From positions 3,974,001-4,038,000 of the forward strand of contig NZ_CP051293.1 of NCBI RefSeq assembly GCF_013170805.1: a stretch of DNA of 64,000 nucleotides, written 5' to 3'. Each line of letters begins with the position of its first letter. The stretch's first letter is position 1. Shown here one piece after another: positions 34,822 to 42,641 of this stretch. Source of the DNA: Mesorhizobium sp. NZP2077 (GTDB lineage Bacteria > Pseudomonadota > Alphaproteobacteria > Rhizobiales > Rhizobiaceae). Below the pieces are notes generated by a model. The model did no database searches and was not told the origin of the DNA. It was given only the letters and a program-made list of their open reading frames with translations. Both the position numbers and the translations under genes were made by a program.

Positions 34822-35037
34822 TTACGAGGTGGTTCTGCTGTCTCTCGGTGCTGGCAAACTTTCACAGGGATTTGCGACCAATCTGGCGGATCGCCGATGA
34901 TCTCTTAGCCACAGGGACTTTTCTTTTCTTGCCAGTATCTCATTGCGAATGTCATCAGACGTCGTTCGGCCGTGCATCGCGGCAATCACATAGTCGGCTC
35001 TGTTAGCTCGATAGTCTTCTTTTTGCACAGGCAACAT
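34822..35037 (-). CDS. 71-aa basic hypothetical protein
   Basis: From MLPVQKEDYRANRADYVIAA; the start is chosen for a near-ideal GGGAGGA 5 nt upstream. The sequence continues MHGRTTSDDIRNEILARKEK with an Arg-rich tail. It may be DNA- or RNA-binding by charge; no family recognised. Confidence 0.5.
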   Translation of the reverse strand: MLPVQKEDYRANRADYVIAAMHGRTTSDDIRNEILARKEKSLWLRDHRRSARLVANPCESLPAPRDSRTTS

Positions 35038-35211
35038 CGTTCCTCCCAGTTCGAGGCCTCCCTCCCTGACCGAGACACTAGCTGCCGATCCATCGCATGA
35101 GTCCACCAATTGGGGATTGTATTAAAATGATACACGTCCCCCCGTCGCGCCTATGAGATCGGCGACAAGGTGCGGGTCGAGGGGATCACGCCGAAGCCAA
35201 TCCGCTGAGAT

Positions 35212-35400
35212 TTAGCTGCCGCCTGCTCGACTGAATACGACAGTGCCGTCTTCTTTGCGTACTTCCACCGCTACGATACCGTCATCCCGCTTTCCATCGG
35301 GAAACGTTGCAAGGACGTGGTCCCTCGCAGCTTTCTCGGCATCAAATGGAGACTTCTCCAAGATGCCCTGTTTCCCGTACCAAATCACCGTGTAGGCCAC
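35212..35400 (-). CDS. 62-aa hypothetical protein, second gene of a coupled pair
   Basis: GTG start at 35400, reading VAYTVIWYGKQGILEKSPFD, then AEKAARDHVLATFPDGKRDD and AVEVRKEDGTVVFSRAGGS. A compact alpha/beta fold seems likely. It overlaps the upstream gene by 16 bp. Small proteins of this look recur in rhizobia; function unknown. Confidence 0.55.
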   Translation of the reverse strand: MAYTVIWYGKQGILEKSPFDAEKAARDHVLATFPDGKRDDGIVAVEVRKEDGTVVFSRAGGS

Positions 35401-35564
35401 AGTTGCGACGCTCCCTCTGCAGGCGCCTTGATCTTGCTGGCAAGCACTTCAATGGAAGCGTCTAGATCCTTGAGCGAAGCGAAAAGGGCAGCAGTCGCCG
35501 CCGCCAGGTGATCTTCTGGTTCGCCATTGTCGTTCGCTAGATCGGTGCGTTGAGGCTGCGACAT
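35385..35564 (-). CDS. 59-aa hypothetical protein, first gene of a coupled pair
   Basis: From MSQPQRTDLANDNGEPEDHL: a disordered N-terminus, then a helix AAATAALFASLKDLDASIEV and LASKIKAP. The frame is open further upstream, but this Met gives a natural protein. Translation is coupled to the 62-aa gene. Confidence 0.5.
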   Translation of the reverse strand: MSQPQRTDLANDNGEPEDHLAAATAALFASLKDLDASIEVLASKIKAPAEGASQLWPTR

Positions 35565-35820
35565 GAGCGAACTATGCGCCTTGTCGTGGCGTCGGTCTAC
35601 AGAATCGCCCGAAGTGGCGTGGATGAAAATGGCCGGTGCCAGTTGGGAGCTGGGTGGGCTTGGGATGACGCCGGCCAAGCGGACATCAGGTCCGCCGCAA
35701 GCAGATGCTAATATACCGAAGGCGATCCCTGCATATGGTGTGATCGCGGAAGCTAGCCGAGCGCGTCTCGCAACTTGGTCCATCGAGAGTTGTCGGTGAG
35801 TTCATTCTTGGCGTTTGCCA

Positions 35821-36345
35821 TCAACGGCGACTTGCCCCATTTTGTGGCCGAGCTCGTGCTGCGGCGTACTGATCTTTCCTAGACATAGCTGCGAGCCCCG
35901 GAAAAACGGTTTCGGCTTCGTGGCGCAAGAAATCGCCTGTCTTAGCCGGGTAGATGGCAGCGTACCATGTCATGAATAGACCAAGAATGTACGGGCTTCG
36001 GCCGGACGCGACCATATAGTCAAGGCAGGCTACGCCGACGGTGCTGTCGCAGTCCTCTTCCGAGATGCTGGCCAGTAAAGCGTCCGGGTCGCGATCGGCG
36101 TGTTTTAGGAAGTTCCGCGGGCCATTTAGTTGATCACGAAAGTCCTTTGCTGGCCTACCATGGGCGGCAACGAACTGGTCGATCATTCGAAGTTTGCCAC
36201 CCTGATGGTTGATCAAGGCGTCCGCTACTTCCCAGGAGTTTGCAGCGAGGGTGTAGACGGCCAACGGCTCGTCGAGGTACCAGTGGATGTGGATCGCCGC
36301 CAATAATTGGCGACGCGCGGCATCAAGCTTTGAGAGCGCCGGCAT
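35821..36345 (-). CDS. Helical protein with an Rx4H motif, HEPN-like toxin candidate
   Basis: 174 residues, mostly alpha-helical: MPALSKLDAARRQLLAAIHI, HWYLDEPLAVYTLAANSWEV, then RDQLNGPRNFLKHADRDPDA. Arg77-x4-His82 (RNFLKH) fits the Rx4-6H catalytic motif of HEPN RNase domains, and the length and helical pattern agree. I recall uncharacterised alphaproteobacterial relatives with NFxKHADRDPD. The start overlaps the stop of the XRE gene upstream (TAATG), the layout of an antitoxin-toxin pair. The HEPN assignment is inference. Confidence 0.6.
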   Translation of the reverse strand: MPALSKLDAARRQLLAAIHIHWYLDEPLAVYTLAANSWEVADALINHQGGKLRMIDQFVAAHGRPAKDFRDQLNGPRNFLKHADRDPDALLASISEEDCDSTVGVACLDYMVASGRSPYILGLFMTWYAAIYPAKTGDFLRHEAETVFPGLAAMSRKDQYAAARARPQNGASRR

Positions 36346-36584
36346 TAGCCACCGCCACTCTTTTTCAGCCTCACGCCGGCGCCTCCGCCATTCTCGGGGA
36401 TGAACTCGACGCCGGCCGATTCGAGGGCGCGGCGAATCGCCTCCAAGTTATTTGGCATTGGCGCTCGCTTGCCGGACTCGAAATCCCGGATAGTCGAAAC
36501 GCTTGTGCGGGAAGCTTCGGCAAGCTGAGTTTGCGTCCAATTTAGTAAGGCTCGGCCGGCTCTGGACTGCGGAGGGTTGATCAT
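36345..36584 (-). CDS. XRE-family helix-turn-helix regulator, possible antitoxin
   Basis: 79 residues from MINPPQSRAGRALLNWTQTQ (the frame is open to 36641). HTH at about 13-45: TQLAEASRTSVSTIRDFESG followed by KRAPMPNNLEAIRRALESAG. The C-terminal VEFIPENGGGAGVRLKK is typical of single-domain XRE regulators. It is co-translated with the Rx4H protein and divergent from the gene at 36656, so the 70-bp gap probably holds its operator. Confidence 0.8.
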   Translation of the reverse strand: MINPPQSRAGRALLNWTQTQLAEASRTSVSTIRDFESGKRAPMPNNLEAIRRALESAGVEFIPENGGGAGVRLKKSGGG

Positions 36585-36655
36585 GGAATCGACCATATCG
36601 AGTAATAGCAATCTGTGTACGTCAACTTTTTTATATGACACAGGAGCAAACCACC

Positions 36656-37013
36656 ATGCCGAAACTCACAGTTCCGGCGGCCGGCGAAGCTATGCCCGCT
36701 GCCGAGGTAATGCCGATCATCGGCCGGTTTTCACGCCGCGCCCTGCTTAGTGCTATCGCCGCAGTTCCAGCCATGGGAGCCGCAACAGCAGCGTTTGCCG
36801 TCGCCACGCCGCCGAAGGTGTTCCCGGATTTTGGAAGCGCCGCGCTAATAGCCAACGAACCCGTCGAAACGCCCTGCGAGCGCGTCACGCGCCTTGCCAG
36901 GGAGCTTTCCGCAGCAATGGAAGGTATGCACGGCGGGGAGTGGGCGGGTTACTGTCGATCATTCGTTCGGCTTCGCCCTCATTGTGCAGCACAATCGCGC
37001 GGTGCAGTCATGA
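36656..37013 (+). pseudogene. Twin-arginine-type exported protein, frameshifted by one base
   Basis: MPKLTVPAAGEAMPAAEVMP, then RFSRRALLSAIAAVPAMGAA resembles a Tat signal. The conserved-looking end ERVTRLARELSAAMEGMHGG, EW is followed in frame +2 by RVTVDHSFGFALIVQHNRAV, QS-stop at 37013. An extra G in the run 36942-36944 explains the break. The shifted frame ends with an ATGA overlap on the next gene, which supports the reconstruction. Confidence 0.6.
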
Positions 37014-37291
37014 GCGCCGCCACCAACCCGGCCGGAGAGAAGATCCAATTCACTGATCTGGAGCCCCTGATCTGTGATGCTGACAACATGATAGATGTCC
37101 TCATGGACATGTGCGAGATTTTCAGCAATCGGCCCGACGACAACGACAAAGTCATCGTCACCGGCTCGGAGGCGGCTCGGCTTTTCTTCGTCGCCGGCCA
37201 GGCAGAGTCGATTTCCCACAAACTGAAGAAAGCTTACTACCAGGCCTGGGAACAACGAACGCGGCGAAGGCGGCTTGCCCATTGCTGGTGA
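37010..37291 (+). CDS. 93-aa hypothetical protein, small-gene operon
   Basis: MSAATNPAGEKIQFTDLEPL, then ICDADNMIDVLMDMCEIFSN and EAARLFFVAGQAESISHKLK, a helical protein. ATGA overlap with the gene before, 17-bp overlap with the gene after. The tail YYQAWEQRTRRRRLAHCW may be slightly out of register with an ancestral longer protein. Confidence 0.55.
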   Translation: MSAATNPAGEKIQFTDLEPLICDADNMIDVLMDMCEIFSNRPDDNDKVIVTGSEAARLFFVAGQAESISHKLKKAYYQAWEQRTRRRRLAHCW

Positions 37292-37556
37292 ACTCGGCGC
37301 CTTGATCGCCGCGCATGTGGGGGCTCTGGCGGCATATGATGCCATGCCCGGCGATAACCCGAAGTCGTCGGCCGAGGCGCGGGCCAGCGCACTCGTCACC
37401 AAGACGCGCCAAGCCCTGTTCGATCATCAGCCGACAAACATGGCTGAAGCCGCGCGCAAGGGCGAGTTCATGGCATCGTCCAGGACGTTCATCGAATGGG
37501 ATGACTTTGATCAGGTCCAGTTGATCAAAGCGCTGACGCCGGCGGGTGCGAAATGA
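37275..37556 (+). CDS. 93-aa hypothetical protein, small-gene operon
   Basis: TTG start at 37275 (a GTG inside is also possible), reading LPIAGELGALIAAHVGALAA, then YDAMPGDNPKSSAEARASAL and EWDDFDQVQLIKALTPAGAK. A helical acidic protein without known family. Stop and next start overlap as ATGA. Confidence 0.5.
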   Translation: MPIAGELGALIAAHVGALAAYDAMPGDNPKSSAEARASALVTKTRQALFDHQPTNMAEAARKGEFMASSRTFIEWDDFDQVQLIKALTPAGAK

Positions 37557-37735
37557 ACGCCCCGACCCTCGATGATCTGCGGGCGGATGCGAAGCACCTG
37601 CACGATCTGCTCGACGTCATCTGTGATCGTGTTTTCGGCAACGTCGACCACAACCGCGACCAAGCGGTCGACTCCATGCTGCGGATTGCCCGCGATCTGG
37701 CGGAGAAGATGGCGGGCGAAGCCAAGGGACCGTGA
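37553..37735 (+). CDS. 60-aa hypothetical protein, last of the small-gene operon
   Basis: MNAPTLDDLRADAKHLHDLL, then DVICDRVFGNVDHNRDQAVD and MLRIARDLAEKMAGEAKGP. An all-helical acidic protein, ATGA-coupled to the preceding gene. Function unknown. Confidence 0.55.
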   Translation: MNAPTLDDLRADAKHLHDLLDVICDRVFGNVDHNRDQAVDSMLRIARDLAEKMAGEAKGP

Positions 37736-37794
37736 AATTCCCGACGTAGGGAAATTTGGCCCGCTGCCGATGGTGACGAGCCCTTTGCTATGTA

Positions 37795-37929
37795 TCACTG
37801 GCCTCCAATTTCCTCCAGCCTCGCGTCGAGTGTGGCCTTTGCCTGCACATAATCGAATTGCTCGCAGTTCTGCTCTGCCGCCTTGTAAAGGGCTTGAGCG
37901 ACGTATCGGAGGCGGGTCGTGTAGGGCAT
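37795..37929 (-). CDS. 44-aa small helical protein downstream of a lipoprotein gene
   Basis: MPYTTRLRYVAQALYKAAEQ, then NCEQFDYVQAKATLDARLEE, IGGQ. It starts 5 bp after the stop of the preceding short exported ORF. It could be the mature part of one ancestral protein split from its signal peptide, or an independent small protein. Confidence 0.4.
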   Translation of the reverse strand: MPYTTRLRYVAQALYKAAEQNCEQFDYVQAKATLDARLEEIGGQ

Positions 37930-37933
37930 TGTC

Positions 37934-38062
37934 TCAAATCGCTTGTCGGGCCGAAGCGTGTGCCTCATCCTGCGACATTGAACACATGTCCGCCGTGAGT
38001 GCGGGCAACGAAGAAACGATCAAAGCCGTCGTTGCGACAAACGTCCCGATAATGCGGCTCAT
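37934..38062 (-). CDS. 42-aa exported peptide
   Basis: Signal peptide MSRIIGTFVATTALIVSSLP-ALTA followed by a short mature part DMCSMSQDEAHASARQAI with one Cys. ATGA overlap with the lipoprotein gene upstream. Possibly truncated. Confidence 0.45.
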   Translation of the reverse strand: MSRIIGTFVATTALIVSSLPALTADMCSMSQDEAHASARQAI

Positions 38063-38289
38063 TTGAGCATGTCCGGCTTGCCCAGGGGCAGCCAGGTAAC
38101 TCCACCGGTGGCATCGCGCACCAAGAACCATGTCTGAGCGGTCTGTCGATCAAGTAAGAGGGTCGTTGGCTGCGATTGGCCAGGATTCATGTAGGCAGCG
38201 ATCGAGCCATGTGAAACCTGATATCGGGGCTCGCTGTTTGAACAGCCGGCGAGTGCCGCAGCGGCCAGCCCAAGAAGCACCTTTCGCAT
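38059..38289 (-). CDS. Small lipoprotein
   Basis: 76 residues; lipobox LAAAALAGC with Cys15 in MRKVLLGLAAAALAGCSNSE. The mature part SHGSIAAYMNPGQSQPTTLL and DATGGVTWLPLGKPDMLK is short and beta-rich. First gene of a three-gene minus-strand unit inside the island, beside the tRNA. Function unknown. Confidence 0.65.
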   Translation of the reverse strand: MRKVLLGLAAAALAGCSNSEPRYQVSHGSIAAYMNPGQSQPTTLLLDRQTAQTWFLVRDATGGVTWLPLGKPDMLK

Positions 38290-38404
38290 TTTCCCCTCCC
38301 GCCGCATTGGCGAGCGGAGTGTGACAGGAATCTCTCGACTCGACAAAAGCTAGATGAATATTGGCCAAAAATTGGACAGAGAAGAGAGGTCTGCAGCTAA
38401 GTGC

Positions 38405-38461
38405 TTGAAATATCTGGTACGCCCAAGGGGAATCGAACCCCTGTTACCGCCGTGAAAGGGC
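38405..38461 (-). repeat. Attachment-site repeat overlapping tRNA-Glu 3' end
   Basis: Second copy of the 57-bp direct repeat (other copy 28633-28689). It lies within and just beyond the intact tRNA, as expected for the attR/attL of an island that rebuilds the tRNA on integration. Confidence 0.9.
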
Positions 38462-38489
38462 GGTGTCCTAACCGCTAGACGATGGGCGC
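38415..38489 (-). tRNA. tRNA-Glu (anticodon UUC)
   Basis: 75 nt with encoded CCA. Acceptor GCGCCCA pairs with TGGGCGT, the D-arm contains GTCTAGCGGTTAGGAC, the anticodon stem CCGCC/GGCGG frames the loop CTTTCAC with anticodon TTC, and the T-arm GGGGTTCGAATCCCC is perfect. It is intact and presumably functional despite being the integration target of the island to its left. Confidence 0.95.
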
Positions 38490-38644
38490 GCTCAGACGAA
38501 GCGGCTTATACTGACGTTGTGCGCAACCGGCAACCCGTCAGTTGTCGCCTTGGACAACTTTTTTGCGGGCTTTGGAATCAGAGGCTTCATCACGACCGCA
38601 TGGCTTGATCATTCGCGGAGGCACCCCATCGCTTCGTCATTCTA

Positions 38645-38789
38645 GGGCGGAGCAAGGAGCGAAGCGACGCGGCGCAGACCCGCGACTTTAACGCGTCACC
38701 ATGGGTGCAGAATTCTGCTCAGTTGCATTCCTAAGTCGACTCCCGGCATCCTCGGGTCTTCGCGACGGGGCTTCGCTCCTGCTCCGCCC
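38645..38789. repeat. REP-like palindromic intergenic element
   Basis: GGGCGGAGCAAGGAGCGAAG, C at 38645-38665 pairs with GCTTCGCTCCTGCTCCGCCC at 38770-38789 (one unpaired base), about 100 bp apart. The arm resembles a motif (GCTTCGCTCC-TGCTCCGCCC) that I recall as dispersed in Mesorhizobium intergenic DNA. It lies just after the 3' end of the peptidase gene. Confidence 0.65.
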
Positions 38790-38799
38790 GTGGACGTTA

Positions 38800-40053
38800 C
38801 TAGCCGTCGTCTCCACCGCCGCTGCGCCGGCGGCAGCGCCAGTTCCAGTCGCGCTCGGGGCCGACGTCGACGTGGACCGATTCGGTGTGGCAGTAGGTGC
38901 CGACGCCGCCGCGGCCGGGCATGGTCCTGATGTAGCTCGCCAGCTCCCATTTGGAGACGCCGGGCACCTGGATGTCGGCGGCGGCGCAGTACATGTGCAG
39001 CGAATTCTTGGCGCCGTTGGCGCGGCGGTTGCGGGCCGGGTCGCGATAGCCTGACGTCACCACCATCTTGCGACCGTAATGGCCTTCGATCGTCTTCAGC
39101 ACGCGCACCAGCGATGGTTTCAGGCAGGCGACGTCGACGGTCTCGTTCTGCTTGAGCAGCCCGTTGGGCGCGAGCCGGGCCATGCCGGCGGCGGAGGCGA
39201 CCTGATAGGAGCCGCCGATTGGACCCTCGTCCTCATTGAGGTCGACGTCACTTTCGTCGTCGAGGCCGGATTTGCGCTTGATCTCGAACAGCGCCGTCTG
39301 GCGCACGCCGGGCAGGGCATCACCGCCCGTGATGTGACCGGCTTCGTCGCCGGTCGAGGCCAACTGTATCGGCTTTGCCGTGGAATCGGCCGAGGCCAGA
39401 GTGATGATCGGCTTTGCCGCCGCTGCCGGCTTGGCTTGCGCGGCCGGCTGTTCGCCCGACCTGGTGTTGATCAGGGGCGCTGGCGTCGCCGAAGCGGGTG
39501 TGGCGCCAAACATCGAGGCCAGAAAGCCCTTTTTCTTCGGCGCGTCGGCTTGCGGCGCCTCGCCAGCGGTCACATAGACCGGATTGTTCATCACCGGCGC
39601 CGAGGCCGGCTTCGGCGTCGTCACGGCGGCATCGGCGGCGGCGATCTTCTGGCCGACCGCGTCGGCCTGCTGCGCCGTCTGGGCCGGCTGCTGCAAGGCC
39701 TGCGGCGTTTGTCCCGCGATCGTTTCAACGCCGGCCGGCGTTGAAAGCGGGAAGGCGGCTTGCGGCTTGGCCACAGGTACGTAGGCGACCTTTTCGGGTA
39801 GCGCCGTGTCGCCTTCGCTCATCACGGTCGTTTGCGTGGTCGTCGTCTGTGATGTCGAATCGGCGGTGGCGACCGGCTTGCCGGTGGCGGCCGCATTGAT
39901 GTTCGAGGCAGAGGCATTGTAGCCGGGCATTCCGACCGACATTGTCGGGTCGCCGGCCGAAGTGCAGGAGGCCAGGAGCACGGAGCAGAGCGCTGCCACG
40001 ATGGCGCGGCGTTCTCCCTTTGCGAGGCTCCATCCTGCTGATTTCAAAGTCAA
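38800..40053 (-). CDS. DUF882/M15-type peptidoglycan peptidase with long disordered N-terminus
   Basis: 417 residues. An N-terminal export signal with lipobox-like ALCSVLLASC (Cys about 30) is followed by ~230 residues rich in Ala, Pro, Thr and Gln. The C-terminal ~120 residues form a YcbK/M15A-like domain: LKPSLVRVLKTIEGHYGRKM, VTSGYRDPARNRRANG, NSLHMYCAAADIQVPG and HTESVHVDVGPERDW, supplying His, Asp and His zinc ligands. It probably cleaves or binds cell-wall peptides in the periplasm. Confidence 0.85.
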   Translation of the reverse strand: MTLKSAGWSLAKGERRAIVAALCSVLLASCTSAGDPTMSVGMPGYNASASNINAAATGKPVATADSTSQTTTTQTTVMSEGDTALPEKVAYVPVAKPQAAFPLSTPAGVETIAGQTPQALQQPAQTAQQADAVGQKIAAADAAVTTPKPASAPVMNNPVYVTAGEAPQADAPKKKGFLASMFGATPASATPAPLINTRSGEQPAAQAKPAAAAKPIITLASADSTAKPIQLASTGDEAGHITGGDALPGVRQTALFEIKRKSGLDDESDVDLNEDEGPIGGSYQVASAAGMARLAPNGLLKQNETVDVACLKPSLVRVLKTIEGHYGRKMVVTSGYRDPARNRRANGAKNSLHMYCAAADIQVPGVSKWELASYIRTMPGRGGVGTYCHTESVHVDVGPERDWNWRCRRRSGGGDDG

Positions 40054-40269
40054 ATTCCCCCTCGATGTCCGGTCGGTATCTCCTTGCCGCAGCCCTACGA
40101 TGTCTGCGTCGAGGTGACCTTTGTCTCCGATCCGGAAACGAGACCTGTGTCAAATCAGCAAGCCTGGAAGTATTTTTGCAGTGATTGCCGAATTACGGCT
40201 GCTTGATGGTTGACGACACCATTTCGCCCGCTTTTACCGGGCCGTCAACTCACCAGACATTACAGTCCG

Positions 40270-42105
40270 TTACACACGCACCTTGACATAGTTGCCGGGA
40301 GCATCGCCCAAGGTTTTCATATGCTTGCCCGGTTTGCGGGCCGGCACGCGGGTGTTGTCCTTGGCCTCGATCCAGCTTTGCCAGTGCGGCCACCAGGAGC
40401 AGGGATGGTCGGTTGCGCTGGCTATCCACTGGTTGAAATCGCCTGTTGGCGTGCCGCCGGTCCAGTACTGGTATTTGTTGGATGCAGGCGGATTGACGAC
40501 GCCCGCGATATGGCCGGATCCCGCCATCACATAGTCGACCTTGCCGCCGAAATATTTCGAACCGAGGAAGACGGACAGCGCCGGCGCGATGTGATCTTCC
40601 TTCGAGGCGAGGTTGTAGACCGGGATGGTGATGTCGCCCAACGAGACCGTGTGGCCGGCGAGATCCATCGTGCCCTGCGAAAGCGTGTTATCGAGGTAGC
40701 AGTTGCGCAGGTAGAAAGAATGGTTGGCCGCAGCCATGCGGGTCGAATCGGCGTTCCAGTAGAGCAGGTCGAAGGGCAGGGGATCCTTGCCGCGCATGTA
40801 GTTGTTGATGACATAGGGCCAGATCAGGTCGCCGGAGCGCAACATGTTGAAGGCGGTCGCCATCTTGGTGCCGTCGAGATAGCCCTTTTCGTTCATAGAC
40901 TTTTCCACCGCCGCGACCTGGTCCTCGTCGACGAACACTTTCAGGTCACCGGCATAGGTGAAGTCGACTTGCGTGGTGAAGAAGGTCGCCGACTTGATGC
41001 GGTCGTCGCCCTCCTGCGCCATCAGCGCCAGTGCCGCCGCCAAAAGCGTGCCGCCGACACAATAACCGATCGCGTTGACGTCGCGTTCGCCGGTGGCCCT
41101 CTCGATCGTGTCGAGGCCGTATTGCAGGCCCTCGCGGATATAGGCCTCCCAACCCTTGGCGCCGTGGCGTTCATCCGGATTGACCCAGGAGATGACGAAG
41201 ACCGTGTGGCCTTGCTCGATGGCCCAGCGGATGAAGGATTTCTGCGGGTTGAGGTCGAGTATGTAGAACTTGTTGATCCAGGGCGGGCAAATCAGCAGCG
41301 GGCGTTTCAGCACCGTCTCGGTGGTGGGATCATACTGGATGATCTCGGCGACATCGCTGCGGCCGACCACCTTGCCGGGCGTGGTGGCGATGTTCCTGCC
41401 GATCTCGAAGGGCGAATAGTCCGCCTGGCGCATTTTCAGGTCGCCCTTGCCGGCGGCGATGTCCTCGGCCAGCATCTTCATGCCGCGCACCAGGTTCTCG
41501 CCGTTCGAAGCGACGGTTTCGCGAAACAGTTCCGGATTGGTCAGGATGAAATTCGACGGCGAGATGGCATTGGACACCTGCTTGACGTAGAAGCTCGCCT
41601 TGTGGCGGGTGTGCTCGTCCAGACCTTCGGCGTGATCGACCAGTTCGGACGCCCAGCGCGAGGTGACGAGATAGGCCTGCTTGAGGAAATCGAAGAAGGC
41701 GTTGCGGCCCCATTCAGGGTCCTGGAAGCGCTTGTCGCCGCGTTCCGGCTTGACGGCATCGTCGGGGCCCTCGGCGTTGGGACTGACACGCTGGATGGCG
41801 TTCGCCCACACGGTCATGTAGCCGGCGAACAGCCGCGTCTGCGCTTCGAGTGCGCGCTGTGGGTCGGCGAGCCAGTATTCGCTGAGCTTGGAGAAGGTCT
41901 TGACCATGTCGACGACCGGCTCGGCGACGTGGTCGCGCACTTCGCCGCGTTCGCGCGGTTCGGCCCAGGCGGACGCCGCCTTGCCGGCCTGCTCGACCAT
42001 GCGCGCCATATTCAACGCGAAACGTTCCGGGTCCTTAACCAGATATTGCTCGACGGTCGAAGGCTCGGCATCTTCCGTTTTGCCCGAATCGGGTTTTTTG
42101 GACAT
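40270..42105 (-). CDS. phaC: Class I poly(3-hydroxyalkanoate) synthase
   Basis: 611 residues from MSKKPDSGKTEDAEPS (a longer open frame to 42171 is less likely). An N-terminal PhaC domain is followed by an alpha/beta hydrolase domain with the lipase-like box GYCVGG, nucleophile Cys349. The Asp (LASKEDHIAP) and His (GSGHIAGVVNPP) of the triad are present. It polymerises 3-hydroxyacyl-CoA into PHB granules, and its length fits class I. Divergent from the lipoprotein gene at 42204. Confidence 0.95.
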   Translation of the reverse strand: MSKKPDSGKTEDAEPSTVEQYLVKDPERFALNMARMVEQAGKAASAWAEPRERGEVRDHVAEPVVDMVKTFSKLSEYWLADPQRALEAQTRLFAGYMTVWANAIQRVSPNAEGPDDAVKPERGDKRFQDPEWGRNAFFDFLKQAYLVTSRWASELVDHAEGLDEHTRHKASFYVKQVSNAISPSNFILTNPELFRETVASNGENLVRGMKMLAEDIAAGKGDLKMRQADYSPFEIGRNIATTPGKVVGRSDVAEIIQYDPTTETVLKRPLLICPPWINKFYILDLNPQKSFIRWAIEQGHTVFVISWVNPDERHGAKGWEAYIREGLQYGLDTIERATGERDVNAIGYCVGGTLLAAALALMAQEGDDRIKSATFFTTQVDFTYAGDLKVFVDEDQVAAVEKSMNEKGYLDGTKMATAFNMLRSGDLIWPYVINNYMRGKDPLPFDLLYWNADSTRMAAANHSFYLRNCYLDNTLSQGTMDLAGHTVSLGDITIPVYNLASKEDHIAPALSVFLGSKYFGGKVDYVMAGSGHIAGVVNPPASNKYQYWTGGTPTGDFNQWIASATDHPCSWWPHWQSWIEAKDNTRVPARKPGKHMKTLGDAPGNYVKVRV

Positions 42106-42203
42106 GGTTCGCGGGGTTCCTCCCGAAGCGTTTTCTTGACATATTAACATGGGACATCCGACAGGGTCCAATCTGGCTCTACATCGGCTGCCAAGGAAAC
42201 AAT

Positions 42204-42596
42204 ATGACGATTAATATTGGCGAGACTGTTTTTTTTGGCGCCGCACGCTTTTGCCGCATAGGCGCGGCGATCGTCCTGTTGGGGATCGCCGGGTGTTCGA
42301 GCACGAACAGCAGCGGTCCGGTGCCCATGGCCGACAATGCAGGCCCGAAGGATACCGGCACGTTTCCGAACCTGAACATCCCGCCGAAAGTGGCGAATAA
42401 ACAGTTCACGCCAGCCGAGACGAACGCCAAGCTCGCCGAACTCAAGGCCGCCGAGAATGGGCAGGGGGCCAAAAGCGGTGGTGGCGCCGCCAGCAATCAG
42501 GCGGCATTGACGGATTTGGCCAAGAAGCATGGTCCGCAGACGCTGAAGCAGATCGAAGGCAAATGCGACCCCGCCCTCGACCCTACCTGCAAATGA
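42204..42596 (+). CDS. Hypothetical lipoprotein
   Basis: 130 residues. The signal with lipobox LLGIAGC (Cys32) is followed by SSTNSSGPVP, a low-complexity linker and a helical part TPAETNAKLAELKAAENGQG ... LTDLAKKHGPQTLKQIEGKC ending DPALDPTCK with two Cys. Transcribed toward the aminotransferase gene. Function unknown. Confidence 0.75.
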   Translation: MTINIGETVFFGAARFCRIGAAIVLLGIAGCSSTNSSGPVPMADNAGPKDTGTFPNLNIPPKVANKQFTPAETNAKLAELKAAENGQGAKSGGGAASNQAALTDLAKKHGPQTLKQIEGKCDPALDPTCK

Positions 42597-42641
42597 GTAT
42601 ATAGCGCGCGCCCAACACTCCTTTTGCTGTCTGGAACTGCC

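Noticed and set aside
35146..35210. Short readable tail (YEIGDKVRVEGITPKPIR-stop)
   Set aside because: Looks like the end of a lost gene, but too short to identify.
40210..42147. 645-codon open frame on the plus strand
   Set aside because: Exact antisense of phaC, which has its full catalytic triad.
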